The position numbers and the translations under genes are program-made. The notes under the pieces are model-generated. The model worked only from the letters and a program-made list of their open reading frames with translations, ran no database searches and was not told the origin of the DNA. Below are positions 20,227-28,201 of a stretch of DNA of 64,000 bases, piece after piece. The stretch lies in NCBI GenBank assembly GCA_002840155.1, contig PGZH01000003.1, positions 186,001 to 250,000 on the forward strand, in the 5' to 3' direction. Numbering within the stretch: position 1 is the first letter of the stretch; each line of letters starts with the position of its first letter. This DNA is from Gammaproteobacteria bacterium HGW-Gammaproteobacteria-13. Its GTDB lineage: Bacteria > Pseudomonadota > Gammaproteobacteria > Pseudomonadales > Pseudomonadaceae.

Positions 20227-20798
20227 GCGATATCGACTACCCCTATAGCCAGGGTGATCGGCTCGAAGAACGCAACACCTACTTCTACAGCCAGTACCAC
20301 GGCGCGGCCTTCTTCCCGGCCTGGCGCGCGAGCCGTCAGGCAGCACTGGAGGAGTTACCGTCAGCGCGCGTGGTACCGTTACCGGTAGCGCCCAAACACG
20401 GCGCAAACACTCAGGATACAGCCGAGCTGCTGGCCGAGCTGCTGCATGCGGCTGCGGATGCGCCCGGCAAGCGGCGTCTGGCCGAACGCCTGCTACAGCG
20501 CTTCGAAGTCAGCAAGCGCCTGCATCGTCGCTACGATAGCGATTTCAAGGCCGTCGCCGACAGCGGCTATGACGACCTGAATCTCTACCTGCAATTCGCC
20601 GCACTGTGCCTACATCAGGCCAAACAGCCTGGCGCCCTGCCCTTTCTTAATGGCCTGCTCAAGGTCATCGATAGCCTGATCTCGATCCAGCCGCGCCTGA
20701 CCCCGGCCCATGGCGCTCAACTCGCCTGGCTGATCGCCGCCGAGCAGGACTGGGTCACTCGTATTGCCACGCAGGCCAACGTGGAGATCGCCCCATGA
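20223..20798 (+). CDS. Unrecognised helical protein in the phosphoramidate-type operon
   Basis: 191 aa, no family recognised. A short polar N-terminus (YPYSQGDRLEERNTYFYSQY) is followed by mostly alpha-helical sequence. LLHAAADAPGKRRLAERLLQR and YDDLNLYLQFAALCLHQ are the best-defined helices. No signal peptide, no metal-ligand cluster, no nucleotide motif. It overlaps both neighbours by 4 bases (ATGA), so it is part of one translated unit and probably works in the same pathway, perhaps as a partner or scaffold. Confidence 0.75.
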   Translation: MSDIDYPYSQGDRLEERNTYFYSQYHGAAFFPAWRASRQAALEELPSARVVPLPVAPKHGANTQDTAELLAELLHAAADAPGKRRLAERLLQRFEVSKRLHRRYDSDFKAVADSGYDDLNLYLQFAALCLHQAKQPGALPFLNGLLKVIDSLISIQPRLTPAHGAQLAWLIAAEQDWVTRIATQANVEIAP

Positions 20799-21514
20799 CC
20801 CACCTCGACGACGTTCTGCTGATCGCGGCACACAGCGCACGCAGCCAGGCCTACGTGCAGACCCTGGCCGCCCACGGGCTGATGCCGTCCCATGCGTTGC
20901 TGCTCGGCGAGGCGGCACCAGCCTGCACAGCACCGAGCGAGCCGGCTCGCGAGCTGATGGGGGTTCTGCTGCCGGATCTGGGTATCCCCCTCAGCCGCAC
21001 CCTGGCCGACTGCGCTGTACCGGTCACTTATCTGGAAACGCGCGACATCAACGCTCAGCAGGTCATCGAGGCCGTGCGTGAACGGGCGCCGCGCCTGGTG
21101 ATCTTCTCTGGCTATGGCGGGCAGATCGTCAAGCCGCCACTGATCGAGCTGGGCATACCGCTGCTGCACGTACACAGCGGCTGGCTACCCGAATACCGTG
21201 GCAGCACGACCGTCTACTACAGCCTGCTGGAGGAAGGTACTTGCGCCGCCAGCGCCATCCTGCTCGACACCCACATCGACACCGGCCCGGTACTCGCCCG
21301 CAAGCGCTATCCGGCGCCGCCGCTGGGCACCGACATCGACCGCCGCTACGACACGGCGATCCGCGCCGACCTGCTGCTGGAGGTGCTGCGTGGCTATCAG
21401 GCCAGCGGCGAGTTGGCGGTGGTACTGCAGCAAGATGCCGAACAGGGCAACACCTATTACGTCATCCATCCGGTGCTCAAGCACCTGGCGCTGCTGAGCC
21501 TGCCCGAGGCCTGA
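20795..21514 (+). CDS. Formyltransferase-fold protein with altered catalytic motif
   Basis: 239 aa, related to the formyl transferase domain of methionyl-tRNA and sugar-nucleotide formyltransferases. The signature HSGWLPEYRGS corresponds to HPSLLPKYRG, and DTHIDTGPVL carries the conserved Asp. The catalytic Asn-x-His becomes His-x-His (LLHVHSG), so formyl transfer from N10-formyl-THF may be changed or lost. It lacks the C-terminal domain of Fmt. Overlaps the previous gene by ATGA. It may act on an amine of the glycan or on the phosphoramidate nitrogen; this is inference. Ends 15 bases before the convergent methyltransferase gene. Confidence 0.72.
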   Translation: MTHLDDVLLIAAHSARSQAYVQTLAAHGLMPSHALLLGEAAPACTAPSEPARELMGVLLPDLGIPLSRTLADCAVPVTYLETRDINAQQVIEAVRERAPRLVIFSGYGGQIVKPPLIELGIPLLHVHSGWLPEYRGSTTVYYSLLEEGTCAASAILLDTHIDTGPVLARKRYPAPPLGTDIDRRYDTAIRADLLLEVLRGYQASGELAVVLQQDAEQGNTYYVIHPVLKHLALLSLPEA

Positions 21515-21529
21515 ACCTGCCTGACCGGT

Positions 21530-22732
21530 TCAGGCGAACGGCTCGCCCTGATAGCTGTATCGCTGGCGAGCTTGCGGGAGGTTCATGCAGCGCTGAACGC
21601 AAGGGAGCACCTCTGGGCGCCGACGCAGAACGACAAACAACTTGTCGATGTCCTGACTGGGCACGAATGCCCGCGTCATCTTGGAGTCCTGCAGCTCGAA
21701 ATAACGCTCCATGATGTCGAACTTGCGGTCCAGGTCACCGTCGTCGCCTGCCGCGCCAGTGCCTGCGCCGAACACATTGTGACTCTCGAACAGCAGCCAG
21801 CCATCGTCCTGCGTCAAACACCAGAGTTTGGCCACGAAGTTCTCGAACTCGACGGCCAGGTTTCCGTCGATGGTGCAGTGGTTAGCGAACGAGAGAACCA
21901 CGTCATAGCGCCGGTTCGGCCTCCAACTGCTGAAATCTGCGACCTGGAAATTCACATTGTGCTGGCCCAGCGCTTCAGCGGTGATACGGCCGATCTCGAC
22001 GAGAAAGGGGTTGTATTCCACCGCATCGACGAGACCCGCCCGGCTGGCCAGTTCGATGGCCATAAAACCGTTGTTACAGCCGATCTCCAGCACGCTCATT
22101 CCCTCGTTCAGCCAGGGAATAAAAGCGTAGCCGTCCAGGCGCTCCTCGGTCGGTTTGACGCCGGCAATGCCGATTCGGGCATAGCCCTGGTAGGCGTATC
22201 CGCCGCAGTAGGGCTTACCCCACTGTTTGTTCTGCATATCCAGCAAAGCGAAAACGCGATCAACCAGATCGATGCGCTCGGGCGCAACCAGTTGCGTCAC
22301 CAATAGGTCACGCCAGGTGTAGTAGCGCGCCAGGAAGGCAAAGGGGGTACCGGCGTTCGGGTTGCCGCTTCTGAGGTAAGCAAGTAGGCGGTGCATCAGG
22401 GTGTCGTGCTGCTCGGCATCCCCCTGCTCCAGCACCCACTGAGCACTGTCGTTCTCCGTCTGCACACGGACATCCGGCACCCAAAGCCGTTCCTGCAAGC
22501 GTTGCAGGAGCTGGCGCATTTCCGGATGCTGCACACAGGCGTCAGGCCAGAGCGCCTCTAGGTACACAGGGTTGAGCAGCACCCTCAGGCACAGCTGTTC
22601 CCAGAGCGAGTCGGCTTCCTGCGCCTCCATCGTCCTCAAGCGCTCCAGCGCCTGCTGCTCCAGAGGATCGGCAGGACGGGGAAAACGCTTGAGAATGGCC
22701 AACACCGTGTCGATGGGGAAACATAGTGGCAT
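21530..22732 (-). CDS. SAM-dependent methyltransferase with a long unassigned N-terminal domain
   Basis: 400 aa from ATG 22732 (GGAG eight bases upstream). Residues about 1-200 are helical with no family I recognise. The C-terminal half is a class I methyltransferase with VLEIGCNNGFMAIEL (SAM motif I), VEYNPFLVEIGR (motif II) and YDVVLSFANHCTIDG. Last gene of the minus-strand run glutamine kinase, amidotransferase, nucleotidyltransferase, methyltransferase. In C. jejuni the phosphoramidate is O-methylated, and methyltransferase genes sit beside that pathway, so capping of the phosphoramidate is the most likely role. Sugar O-methylation is the alternative. Confidence 0.8.
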   Translation of the reverse strand: MPLCFPIDTVLAILKRFPRPADPLEQQALERLRTMEAQEADSLWEQLCLRVLLNPVYLEALWPDACVQHPEMRQLLQRLQERLWVPDVRVQTENDSAQWVLEQGDAEQHDTLMHRLLAYLRSGNPNAGTPFAFLARYYTWRDLLVTQLVAPERIDLVDRVFALLDMQNKQWGKPYCGGYAYQGYARIGIAGVKPTEERLDGYAFIPWLNEGMSVLEIGCNNGFMAIELASRAGLVDAVEYNPFLVEIGRITAEALGQHNVNFQVADFSSWRPNRRYDVVLSFANHCTIDGNLAVEFENFVAKLWCLTQDDGWLLFESHNVFGAGTGAAGDDGDLDRKFDIMERYFELQDSKMTRAFVPSQDIDKLFVVLRRRPEVLPCVQRCMNLPQARQRYSYQGEPFA

Positions 22733-22749
22733 GAAGGCAGCTCCAGAAC

Positions 22750-23490
22750 TCAGGGGGCAATTGCAGCGAGAGGCATAATCCGATGATAGAGCGCCAGGTC
22801 GTCGGCGGCGTCCACCTCCCCCCACGGCCCTTGCACCGGCGACACGGCAATCGGCATACCGGCCTGCAACAGCAGCCGCAGCAGGCTGGTCATGTCCAGG
22901 CGATCCACCGCGTCGTCACCGAGTCGCTGCAGCAACTCACGCACCTGTGTCCAGCCGCCCGGAGTGAACTTGAGCAGGCCCATGTACTGCCCCTCGATCT
23001 CGGCGGCGCTTTGGCAGCGCTCGCCAATAGTCGCCAGATTGCTATTGGCATCCAGACGAAAACTCTCAGCATCGGCCAACGGATCCGCGAAACGCTGCGA
23101 CCACAGCGCATACCAGTGCGGATCGTAGGCAATCGCCAGGTCCGCCTCGACCCGGCTCAGCGCGGCCACGGTGGCGGCGCTGTAGAAGATGTCGCTGTAA
23201 CTGACGATGCACGCCTCCGTTGCCAGCCAAGCGTCGGCGGCCAGCAGCGTGCGCACCATATTGCTCTGTTGCCAGCGCGGGTTCTCGAAATAGGTTAACG
23301 GCTCGTCGAAGCATTCACCGCGATAGCCCCGCACCAGGCCCAGGCGCTCGATTCCAGCGCCACGCAACGCGCCCAGCTGCCAGTCCAGCAGGCGGCGACC
23401 GTGCAGGCGGGCGAAACACTTAGGCTGCTCGGCGGTTAGCTCGCCCATGCGACTGCCGCGCCCGGCGGCAAGGATAATGGCTCGTGTCAT
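22750..23490 (-). CDS. Nucleotidyltransferase (Cj1416-like CTP:phosphoglutamine cytidylyltransferase)
   Basis: 246 aa, LicC/MobA-type fold. N-terminal AIILAAGRGSRMGELT with PKCF (nucleotide binding), SYSDIFY (metal-binding Asp) and GEVDAADDL near the C-terminus (second metal site). In C. jejuni Cj1416 joins CMP to L-glutamine phosphate to form CDP-L-glutamine. The neighbouring glutamine kinase-like and amidotransferase-like genes match the steps before and after. By sequence alone it could use choline phosphate or another small phosphate; the neighbours decide the call. Seven bases after the amidotransferase gene. Confidence 0.78.
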   Translation of the reverse strand: MTRAIILAAGRGSRMGELTAEQPKCFARLHGRRLLDWQLGALRGAGIERLGLVRGYRGECFDEPLTYFENPRWQQSNMVRTLLAADAWLATEACIVSYSDIFYSAATVAALSRVEADLAIAYDPHWYALWSQRFADPLADAESFRLDANSNLATIGERCQSAAEIEGQYMGLLKFTPGGWTQVRELLQRLGDDAVDRLDMTSLLRLLLQAGMPIAVSPVQGPWGEVDAADDLALYHRIMPLAAIAP

Positions 23491-23497
23491 GTAACGC

Positions 23498-24100
23498 TCA
23501 TTCCTTGTTCAGACAGCGATTCAGAAGCAGACCGTCCAGCTCGGCGAAAGGCATTTCCCGCTCGGGGTGCCACATCACGCCAAGCAGCGGCAGTTGCGGG
23601 TGAAAGAAGGCCTCGATTACGCCATCCTCGCTGCATGCCAGGACTTCCAGTGGCGCGATCAGCGAACGGCAGCCCCATTGGTGGTAGCTGTTGACCTCCA
23701 CCTTGCGCCCGTCGATCACCAAGCGGTGACGCGTACCAACATGCCCAGCCATCCGTTCGAGACGATTGCCAAAGGCATCAAGCAGCAGTTGCGCCCCACG
23801 GCACAGGGCAAACAGCGGCACCCGCTCGGCCATGGCTCGCGCCAGCAACGCACGTTCGACAGCGTCACGCTCCGGAGCATCGCCACCGTACTCGGCAAGA
23901 TCGTTGCCGCCGCTGAGCACCACGGCGCAGGGCTTCAGCTGCGTCCACAAGGCATCCACTCGTTCAGGGCGATTGGGCACCGGCACCGGTAACAGTCCAT
24001 GGCTCGCCAACCAGTCCGGCAGGCGCTGATCCAGCGCATCACGACGCTCGCCCCGGTCGGCCAGCACATCTACGCGCTGGCTGACCAGCACCACCCTCAC
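23498..24100 (-). CDS. Class I glutamine amidotransferase-like hydrolase (Cj1417-like gamma-glutamyl-CDP-amidate hydrolase)
   Basis: 200 aa from GTG 24100, overlapping the glutamine kinase stop codon (GTGA). Peptidase C26 type with a complete triad: nucleophile C100 in ALCRGAQ, H178 and E180 in MWHPERE; SGGNDL forms the oxyanion part and SYHQWG the substrate pocket. In C. jejuni Cj1417 removes glutamate from CDP-L-glutamine to release cytidine diphosphoramidate. Length equals what I recall for Cj1417. A PuuD-like gamma-glutamyl hydrolase is the general alternative, but no polyamine genes are near. Confidence 0.8.
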   Translation of the reverse strand: MRVVLVSQRVDVLADRGERRDALDQRLPDWLASHGLLPVPVPNRPERVDALWTQLKPCAVVLSGGNDLAEYGGDAPERDAVERALLARAMAERVPLFALCRGAQLLLDAFGNRLERMAGHVGTRHRLVIDGRKVEVNSYHQWGCRSLIAPLEVLACSEDGVIEAFFHPQLPLLGVMWHPEREMPFAELDGLLLNRCLNKE

Positions 24101-26424
24101 CGCAACACCTCGACGCGCCGGTTGGCGCAGTCGATGTTGAGCATCTGCGCCGCAGCCCACTTGCGGTAGAGCACCTCTCCTGCCCCGATCACGGCCGGCA
24201 GACCGAGTTCGTTGGCGCGGATGGCCATGTGCGAATTGGTGCCGCCATAGGCGGTAATAAAGCCGGCGATAGAGTGGGAGAAGATCCAATCGAACCCAGG
24301 ATCGGCGCTGGGGATCATGACGATAGCGCCCTGCAGCTGATCGCGCTGGTGGTAGTCCATCACCGCGCCGGTCACCTGACGCTGGGTGATGAAGTTCGGC
24401 TCGGCCTGCGGCAGGTGGAAACAGAAAGCGTCCTCGGCGCTGGTGATCAGCGGCGGCAGCACGATCTGGCAGGTTTCGCCGTAACGCCGGCGCCCTTCCT
24501 CGATACTGGCGGCGATCAGCTCCCTGGGGTCGGCACTGGCAGCATGCAGTTCCTTGATCACCTGGATGTTGGCGTAGGACATGTCCTCGGCGCTGAACCC
24601 CAGGTCATGGCCCAGCTCACGGAACAGTGACAGCGCATCGGACAGGTTGCGCGTGAACACGAATTTGGCGTATTCGCGCAACTCGATACCGGCCTGAAGA
24701 AAATCAAACAGCCCCACCACGTCGTGGGACAGCCCGTGCTCGCTGAGCAGGCGACTGATCTCGCGCATCTGTGCCAACGATAGAGCGAAACGGGTGCTGT
24801 CGTGACACGTCTCGACCGCCAGGTTGTGCCAATCGAAATAGAGATCGGGAGCCTCGTCGTAGCGCGGCGACAGGATGTCGTAAGTACCCGGCCGCAGGTG
24901 ACCGTAGCGGGCCAGGAAGGTGGTGCGATCGAGCTGCGCCAGATCCTGAGTCATCTGCCCGCTGACCGTGGACAGGCCATTGAGAAAGGCATCGTATTCG
25001 CTCTGGTCGAGCACGCCCACGGTGACCAGCGAGCGCAGCAGTTGCACCGCAATGAAACCGGCCCGCGCCAACCCTGCAAACGGTAGCGTGCCATAGCGAC
25101 GGCAGTCTTCCAACAGCCAGTAGATACGCGTAACCGGATCGGTATCGGCACCGAGTATCTCGTCGCGCCTGGCCAGCAACACGTCGAGCTTCTGCCGGTC
25201 AGTGCGCCACAGACCGGTTTCGTTGTGCACGATACGGTTGGTCAACTCGCGCAGGCTATCGCCCAGGCGTCGGCACTCGGCCTCGGTAAAACCGGCGTCC
25301 TGCAGGGCCTGCAGGCGCTGCGGCAGATCCAGCGTGTAGCAGGAGAAGACGATCTCGAACTCGACCTTGTCATGCAGATTGGGCGCGGCCAACAGGCGCT
25401 CAATGTAGTAATTGACCAGTTTGTCGGCGAGGGCTCCGTCGATGTCGCGCGGTATGAAGGAGTTGAAGCTGACGCGCACGTCGATGTAAGGCAGCCCATG
25501 GAAATGCAGCATCAGCGGGAAACTGCGCAGATTGCGGTAGCCATAGTTGTTGCGCTGGTAGGCCCAGATCATGTCGGTGACCAATTCGCGGTACAGCGAC
25601 AGCGCCAACGGCCGCGGTCGCACGCCGATGATTTCGGCCGGATTCCAGTCCGGCATCACCCCGAATACGGTGCGCTCACCATGTAGAAAGGGCTGTGGAC
25701 GAATGCCTTGGGCAATACGGTCATGGATCAGGCGAACCAGCTTGCCATGCGCCTGGGCATCGGCCGGTTCGGCACCGAGCACCAGCGGCCTCACCTGCAG
25801 TAGATACAGCCGTGCCTGCGCATCCACGGCAAATTCGATGTCCATGGCCTGCCGCCCGAACAGCGCCTGCAACTCGCGCAACAGCGCCACCACGGGCGCC
25901 AGCGAAGACGGCAGCTCACTGGCAGCATGATGTGCATAGAAGGTGCGCAGCTCGTTGGACCGCCCGGAGGTCACGGCATCGGTGCGCCCACTGCTCTCGT
26001 CGTAGTTGATCACGAAGTACGGCGCCAAGGTGGCCGGGTCGAGGCCAAAACCGACACCCGCCATACGCACATCGCCGACCATAGGTTGAACAAAGACCTG
26101 ATCGTGCTCACTGGCGCCCAGCCCGCCCATCGACTCGAGCACCTGCTCGATGGCCGCAAGCAAGCCGTCGGAGTCGACGTTCAGACAGGAGTCGAACGCG
26201 CCGGCCGCCGAAGACAGTTCGCCGTCCTCACTGCAGCTGCTGCTGCGCACCGCCATGCTGGCCCAACCGTGCGAAAGCACCTCGGCTAGGCAGGCGTCAG
26301 CCCTCTCGCGCCACTGCGCGACACTGAAGAGCACCTGCGGTAGCACGCAGGCGCTGTGCAGACGACCATTGAGCAGAGCGAGTGAACCCGCCTTGGTAGA
26401 AAAAGCCAGAATCTGTTCGGTCAT
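24097..26424 (-). CDS. PEP-synthase-like L-glutamine kinase (Cj1418-like)
   Basis: 775 aa. N-terminal ATP-grasp (PPDK_N-like) region with VRSSSCSED and DIEFAVDAQARLYLLQVRPL. The middle part (about 250-680) is unlike PEP synthase. The C-terminal phosphohistidine domain has GGTNSHMAIRANELGLPAVIG, catalytic His about H732. There is no C-terminal PEP/pyruvate barrel domain, so it cannot act as PEP synthase. Cj1418 has the same architecture and size and phosphorylates the amide nitrogen of L-glutamine using ATP. First gene of the minus-strand pathway run, 67 bases downstream of flgL, and it may be read from the flagellar transcript. Confidence 0.82.
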   Translation of the reverse strand: MTEQILAFSTKAGSLALLNGRLHSACVLPQVLFSVAQWRERADACLAEVLSHGWASMAVRSSSCSEDGELSSAAGAFDSCLNVDSDGLLAAIEQVLESMGGLGASEHDQVFVQPMVGDVRMAGVGFGLDPATLAPYFVINYDESSGRTDAVTSGRSNELRTFYAHHAASELPSSLAPVVALLRELQALFGRQAMDIEFAVDAQARLYLLQVRPLVLGAEPADAQAHGKLVRLIHDRIAQGIRPQPFLHGERTVFGVMPDWNPAEIIGVRPRPLALSLYRELVTDMIWAYQRNNYGYRNLRSFPLMLHFHGLPYIDVRVSFNSFIPRDIDGALADKLVNYYIERLLAAPNLHDKVEFEIVFSCYTLDLPQRLQALQDAGFTEAECRRLGDSLRELTNRIVHNETGLWRTDRQKLDVLLARRDEILGADTDPVTRIYWLLEDCRRYGTLPFAGLARAGFIAVQLLRSLVTVGVLDQSEYDAFLNGLSTVSGQMTQDLAQLDRTTFLARYGHLRPGTYDILSPRYDEAPDLYFDWHNLAVETCHDSTRFALSLAQMREISRLLSEHGLSHDVVGLFDFLQAGIELREYAKFVFTRNLSDALSLFRELGHDLGFSAEDMSYANIQVIKELHAASADPRELIAASIEEGRRRYGETCQIVLPPLITSAEDAFCFHLPQAEPNFITQRQVTGAVMDYHQRDQLQGAIVMIPSADPGFDWIFSHSIAGFITAYGGTNSHMAIRANELGLPAVIGAGEVLYRKWAAAQMLNIDCANRRVEVLR

Positions 26425-26491
26425 GCGCTGCCATATCCCTGATGAGTAGAACGTGCCCTGGTGCCGCGACGAGCGGCCTAGTGGCTGCGGC

Positions 26492-28171
26492 TCAACGCAA
26501 CTGATTGAACAGATTCAGCCCGGCGATCTTCACATAACTCTGCTGCGCAGCCTCCAGAATGATGGTCTGAAATGACAAGCGTGACAGCGCTTCGGCGTAA
26601 TCCAGTTCGCGCAGGTCGGCCTGTACCGACTTGTTGACCAGGGTGACATCCTCGTTATCGATTTCAGTGGTTTCGATCAGATTCATCCGTGCACCGATTT
26701 CCGTCTGCACTTCCAGCACCTTGCCCATCCCGCTGTCCAGGTTAGTCAAGGCAATCGCTACCTCGTTACGCACACCCAGGTTACCGGCCGGTGAGGTCGG
26801 CGAAGACTCAAGCGCCTGGCGCAGACGGCTGATGGTGTTGAGGATGCTGCGCTGTTCCTGAAACTGTGGCTGCAGGCCGAACTCGTCACCACCGGCAACT
26901 GCCGCAGGAGCGGACAGTGTGAAATCAGCGCCGAACACGCTGAAGGTTGCTGGGTAAGGCCCAGCCACCGTACCTGTGGCGAGTACCGGGCTACCCGGCC
27001 CAACCGGCTGGGAGTAGACCTCATAGTTGGTGTCGTCGGTAAAGCGCAGGACAACCCCGGAGGTCGGAAACTGGCTGTCAAAGGTTGCCTGGTTGCTGAT
27101 ACCTGCCGGAGCAACAATTGCAGCCGAATTGTTGGTGGATGAGCGGTTGACGGCAAAGTCCGTCGGCGCCGACTGCAGGGTGAAACTATGGGTATTGATG
27201 CCCGGGGTTCCCGGCGTAGCGGTGTCGGCCAACAGGTTGTCCAGATCCAGCTCGTTGTCCCCGGGCTGCAACACCACATCCAACTGGAAGCGCATGCCGC
27301 GAAAGTTGATGGTATTGCCGCCACTGACGAGGGGGTCAATCAAACCACCACCTGGCACCTCAGATGTGACGTCAGCGCCAGCACTGTCATAGATGCGAAA
27401 CTCTTTACCGCTGACGAAGGCTAGCGAATAGGGCTCACCTGCACGAAAGCTACTGTTGAACGTCTGGTTGTCCTGCACCAGACCCGGCGACATAAATACC
27501 CGCTGATCTGCCGCTGGCAACGCTGGAATGTTGGTGGCCGGTAATGGCGGAGTCGGTAAGGCGGCGTTATTGACGCCAAGCGCATTGATAATCCGATTGG
27601 CATTGCTTACATCTTCAAACAGCCGCTTGCCGTTATCGTTGATCGCCACGCTACTTGAGCCGGCTACCTGCAGGCTGCGCTGGCCCTCGTCACCCTGATA
27701 GGAATAGGTGCCATCGGGGTTACGCAGAAAGGGTTCGGTTTTGCCAAGAAAGCCACTGAACAGGTACTCGCCACGGGCGTTACGACTGTTCATCAGATTG
27801 AGCAGTTCGCCCTCGCGCTCACTCAGCTCCTTGGCAATCGACTTACGGTCATCGGCTGACAGCGCACCGCCGCCGGCCTGCACCGCCAGTTCGCGGATGC
27901 GCTGCAGAACGTTGACCACCGATTTGATGGTGGTTTCTTCCTGGGTCAGGCTGTTCTTCGCTGCGGTGAGGTTTTCCTTGTACTGGCCCAGCAGCGCCTG
28001 CTGCTGTTCAAGTTGCAGCAGGCGTACCGAGGCTACCGGATCATCGGCCGGGGTGAGGATACGGTTACCGCTGCTGATCTGCTCCTGGGTGCGAATCAGG
28101 TTGGCATAGTTGCGCCCAAGGCCACTGACACCGTTATTGAAGGCCTGGATCGAAGAGATGCGCATCACCAT
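26492..28171 (-). CDS. flgL: Flagellar hook-filament junction protein FlgL
   Basis: Second hook-filament junction protein (HAP3), exported through the flagellar apparatus. 559 aa, longer than the ~440 of P. aeruginosa, because of an enlarged surface domain (about 190-440). The conserved N-terminal region includes MRISSIQAFNNGVSGLGRNYA and SGNRILTPADDPVASVRLLQLE. The C-terminal region ends ALSRLSFQTIILEAAQQSYVKIAGLNLFNQL. GAGG lies eight bases before ATG 28171; the third codon is another ATG giving the classical MRIS start. Last flg gene before the modification island. Confidence 0.94.
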   Translation of the reverse strand: MVMRISSIQAFNNGVSGLGRNYANLIRTQEQISSGNRILTPADDPVASVRLLQLEQQQALLGQYKENLTAAKNSLTQEETTIKSVVNVLQRIRELAVQAGGGALSADDRKSIAKELSEREGELLNLMNSRNARGEYLFSGFLGKTEPFLRNPDGTYSYQGDEGQRSLQVAGSSSVAINDNGKRLFEDVSNANRIINALGVNNAALPTPPLPATNIPALPAADQRVFMSPGLVQDNQTFNSSFRAGEPYSLAFVSGKEFRIYDSAGADVTSEVPGGGLIDPLVSGGNTINFRGMRFQLDVVLQPGDNELDLDNLLADTATPGTPGINTHSFTLQSAPTDFAVNRSSTNNSAAIVAPAGISNQATFDSQFPTSGVVLRFTDDTNYEVYSQPVGPGSPVLATGTVAGPYPATFSVFGADFTLSAPAAVAGGDEFGLQPQFQEQRSILNTISRLRQALESSPTSPAGNLGVRNEVAIALTNLDSGMGKVLEVQTEIGARMNLIETTEIDNEDVTLVNKSVQADLRELDYAEALSRLSFQTIILEAAQQSYVKIAGLNLFNQLR

Positions 28172-28201
28172 AAAACTAACCTCGAAGTTCTAGACGGCGC
28201 G

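Noticed and set aside
20795..21514. Methionyl-tRNA formyltransferase (fmt)
   Set aside because: Too short (no C-terminal tRNA-binding domain), altered NxH motif, and no def gene beside it.
24097..26424. PEP synthase (PpsA) or pyruvate phosphate dikinase
   Set aside because: It has the ATP-grasp and phosphohistidine domains but not the C-terminal PEP/pyruvate barrel, and its neighbours point to glutamine kinase.
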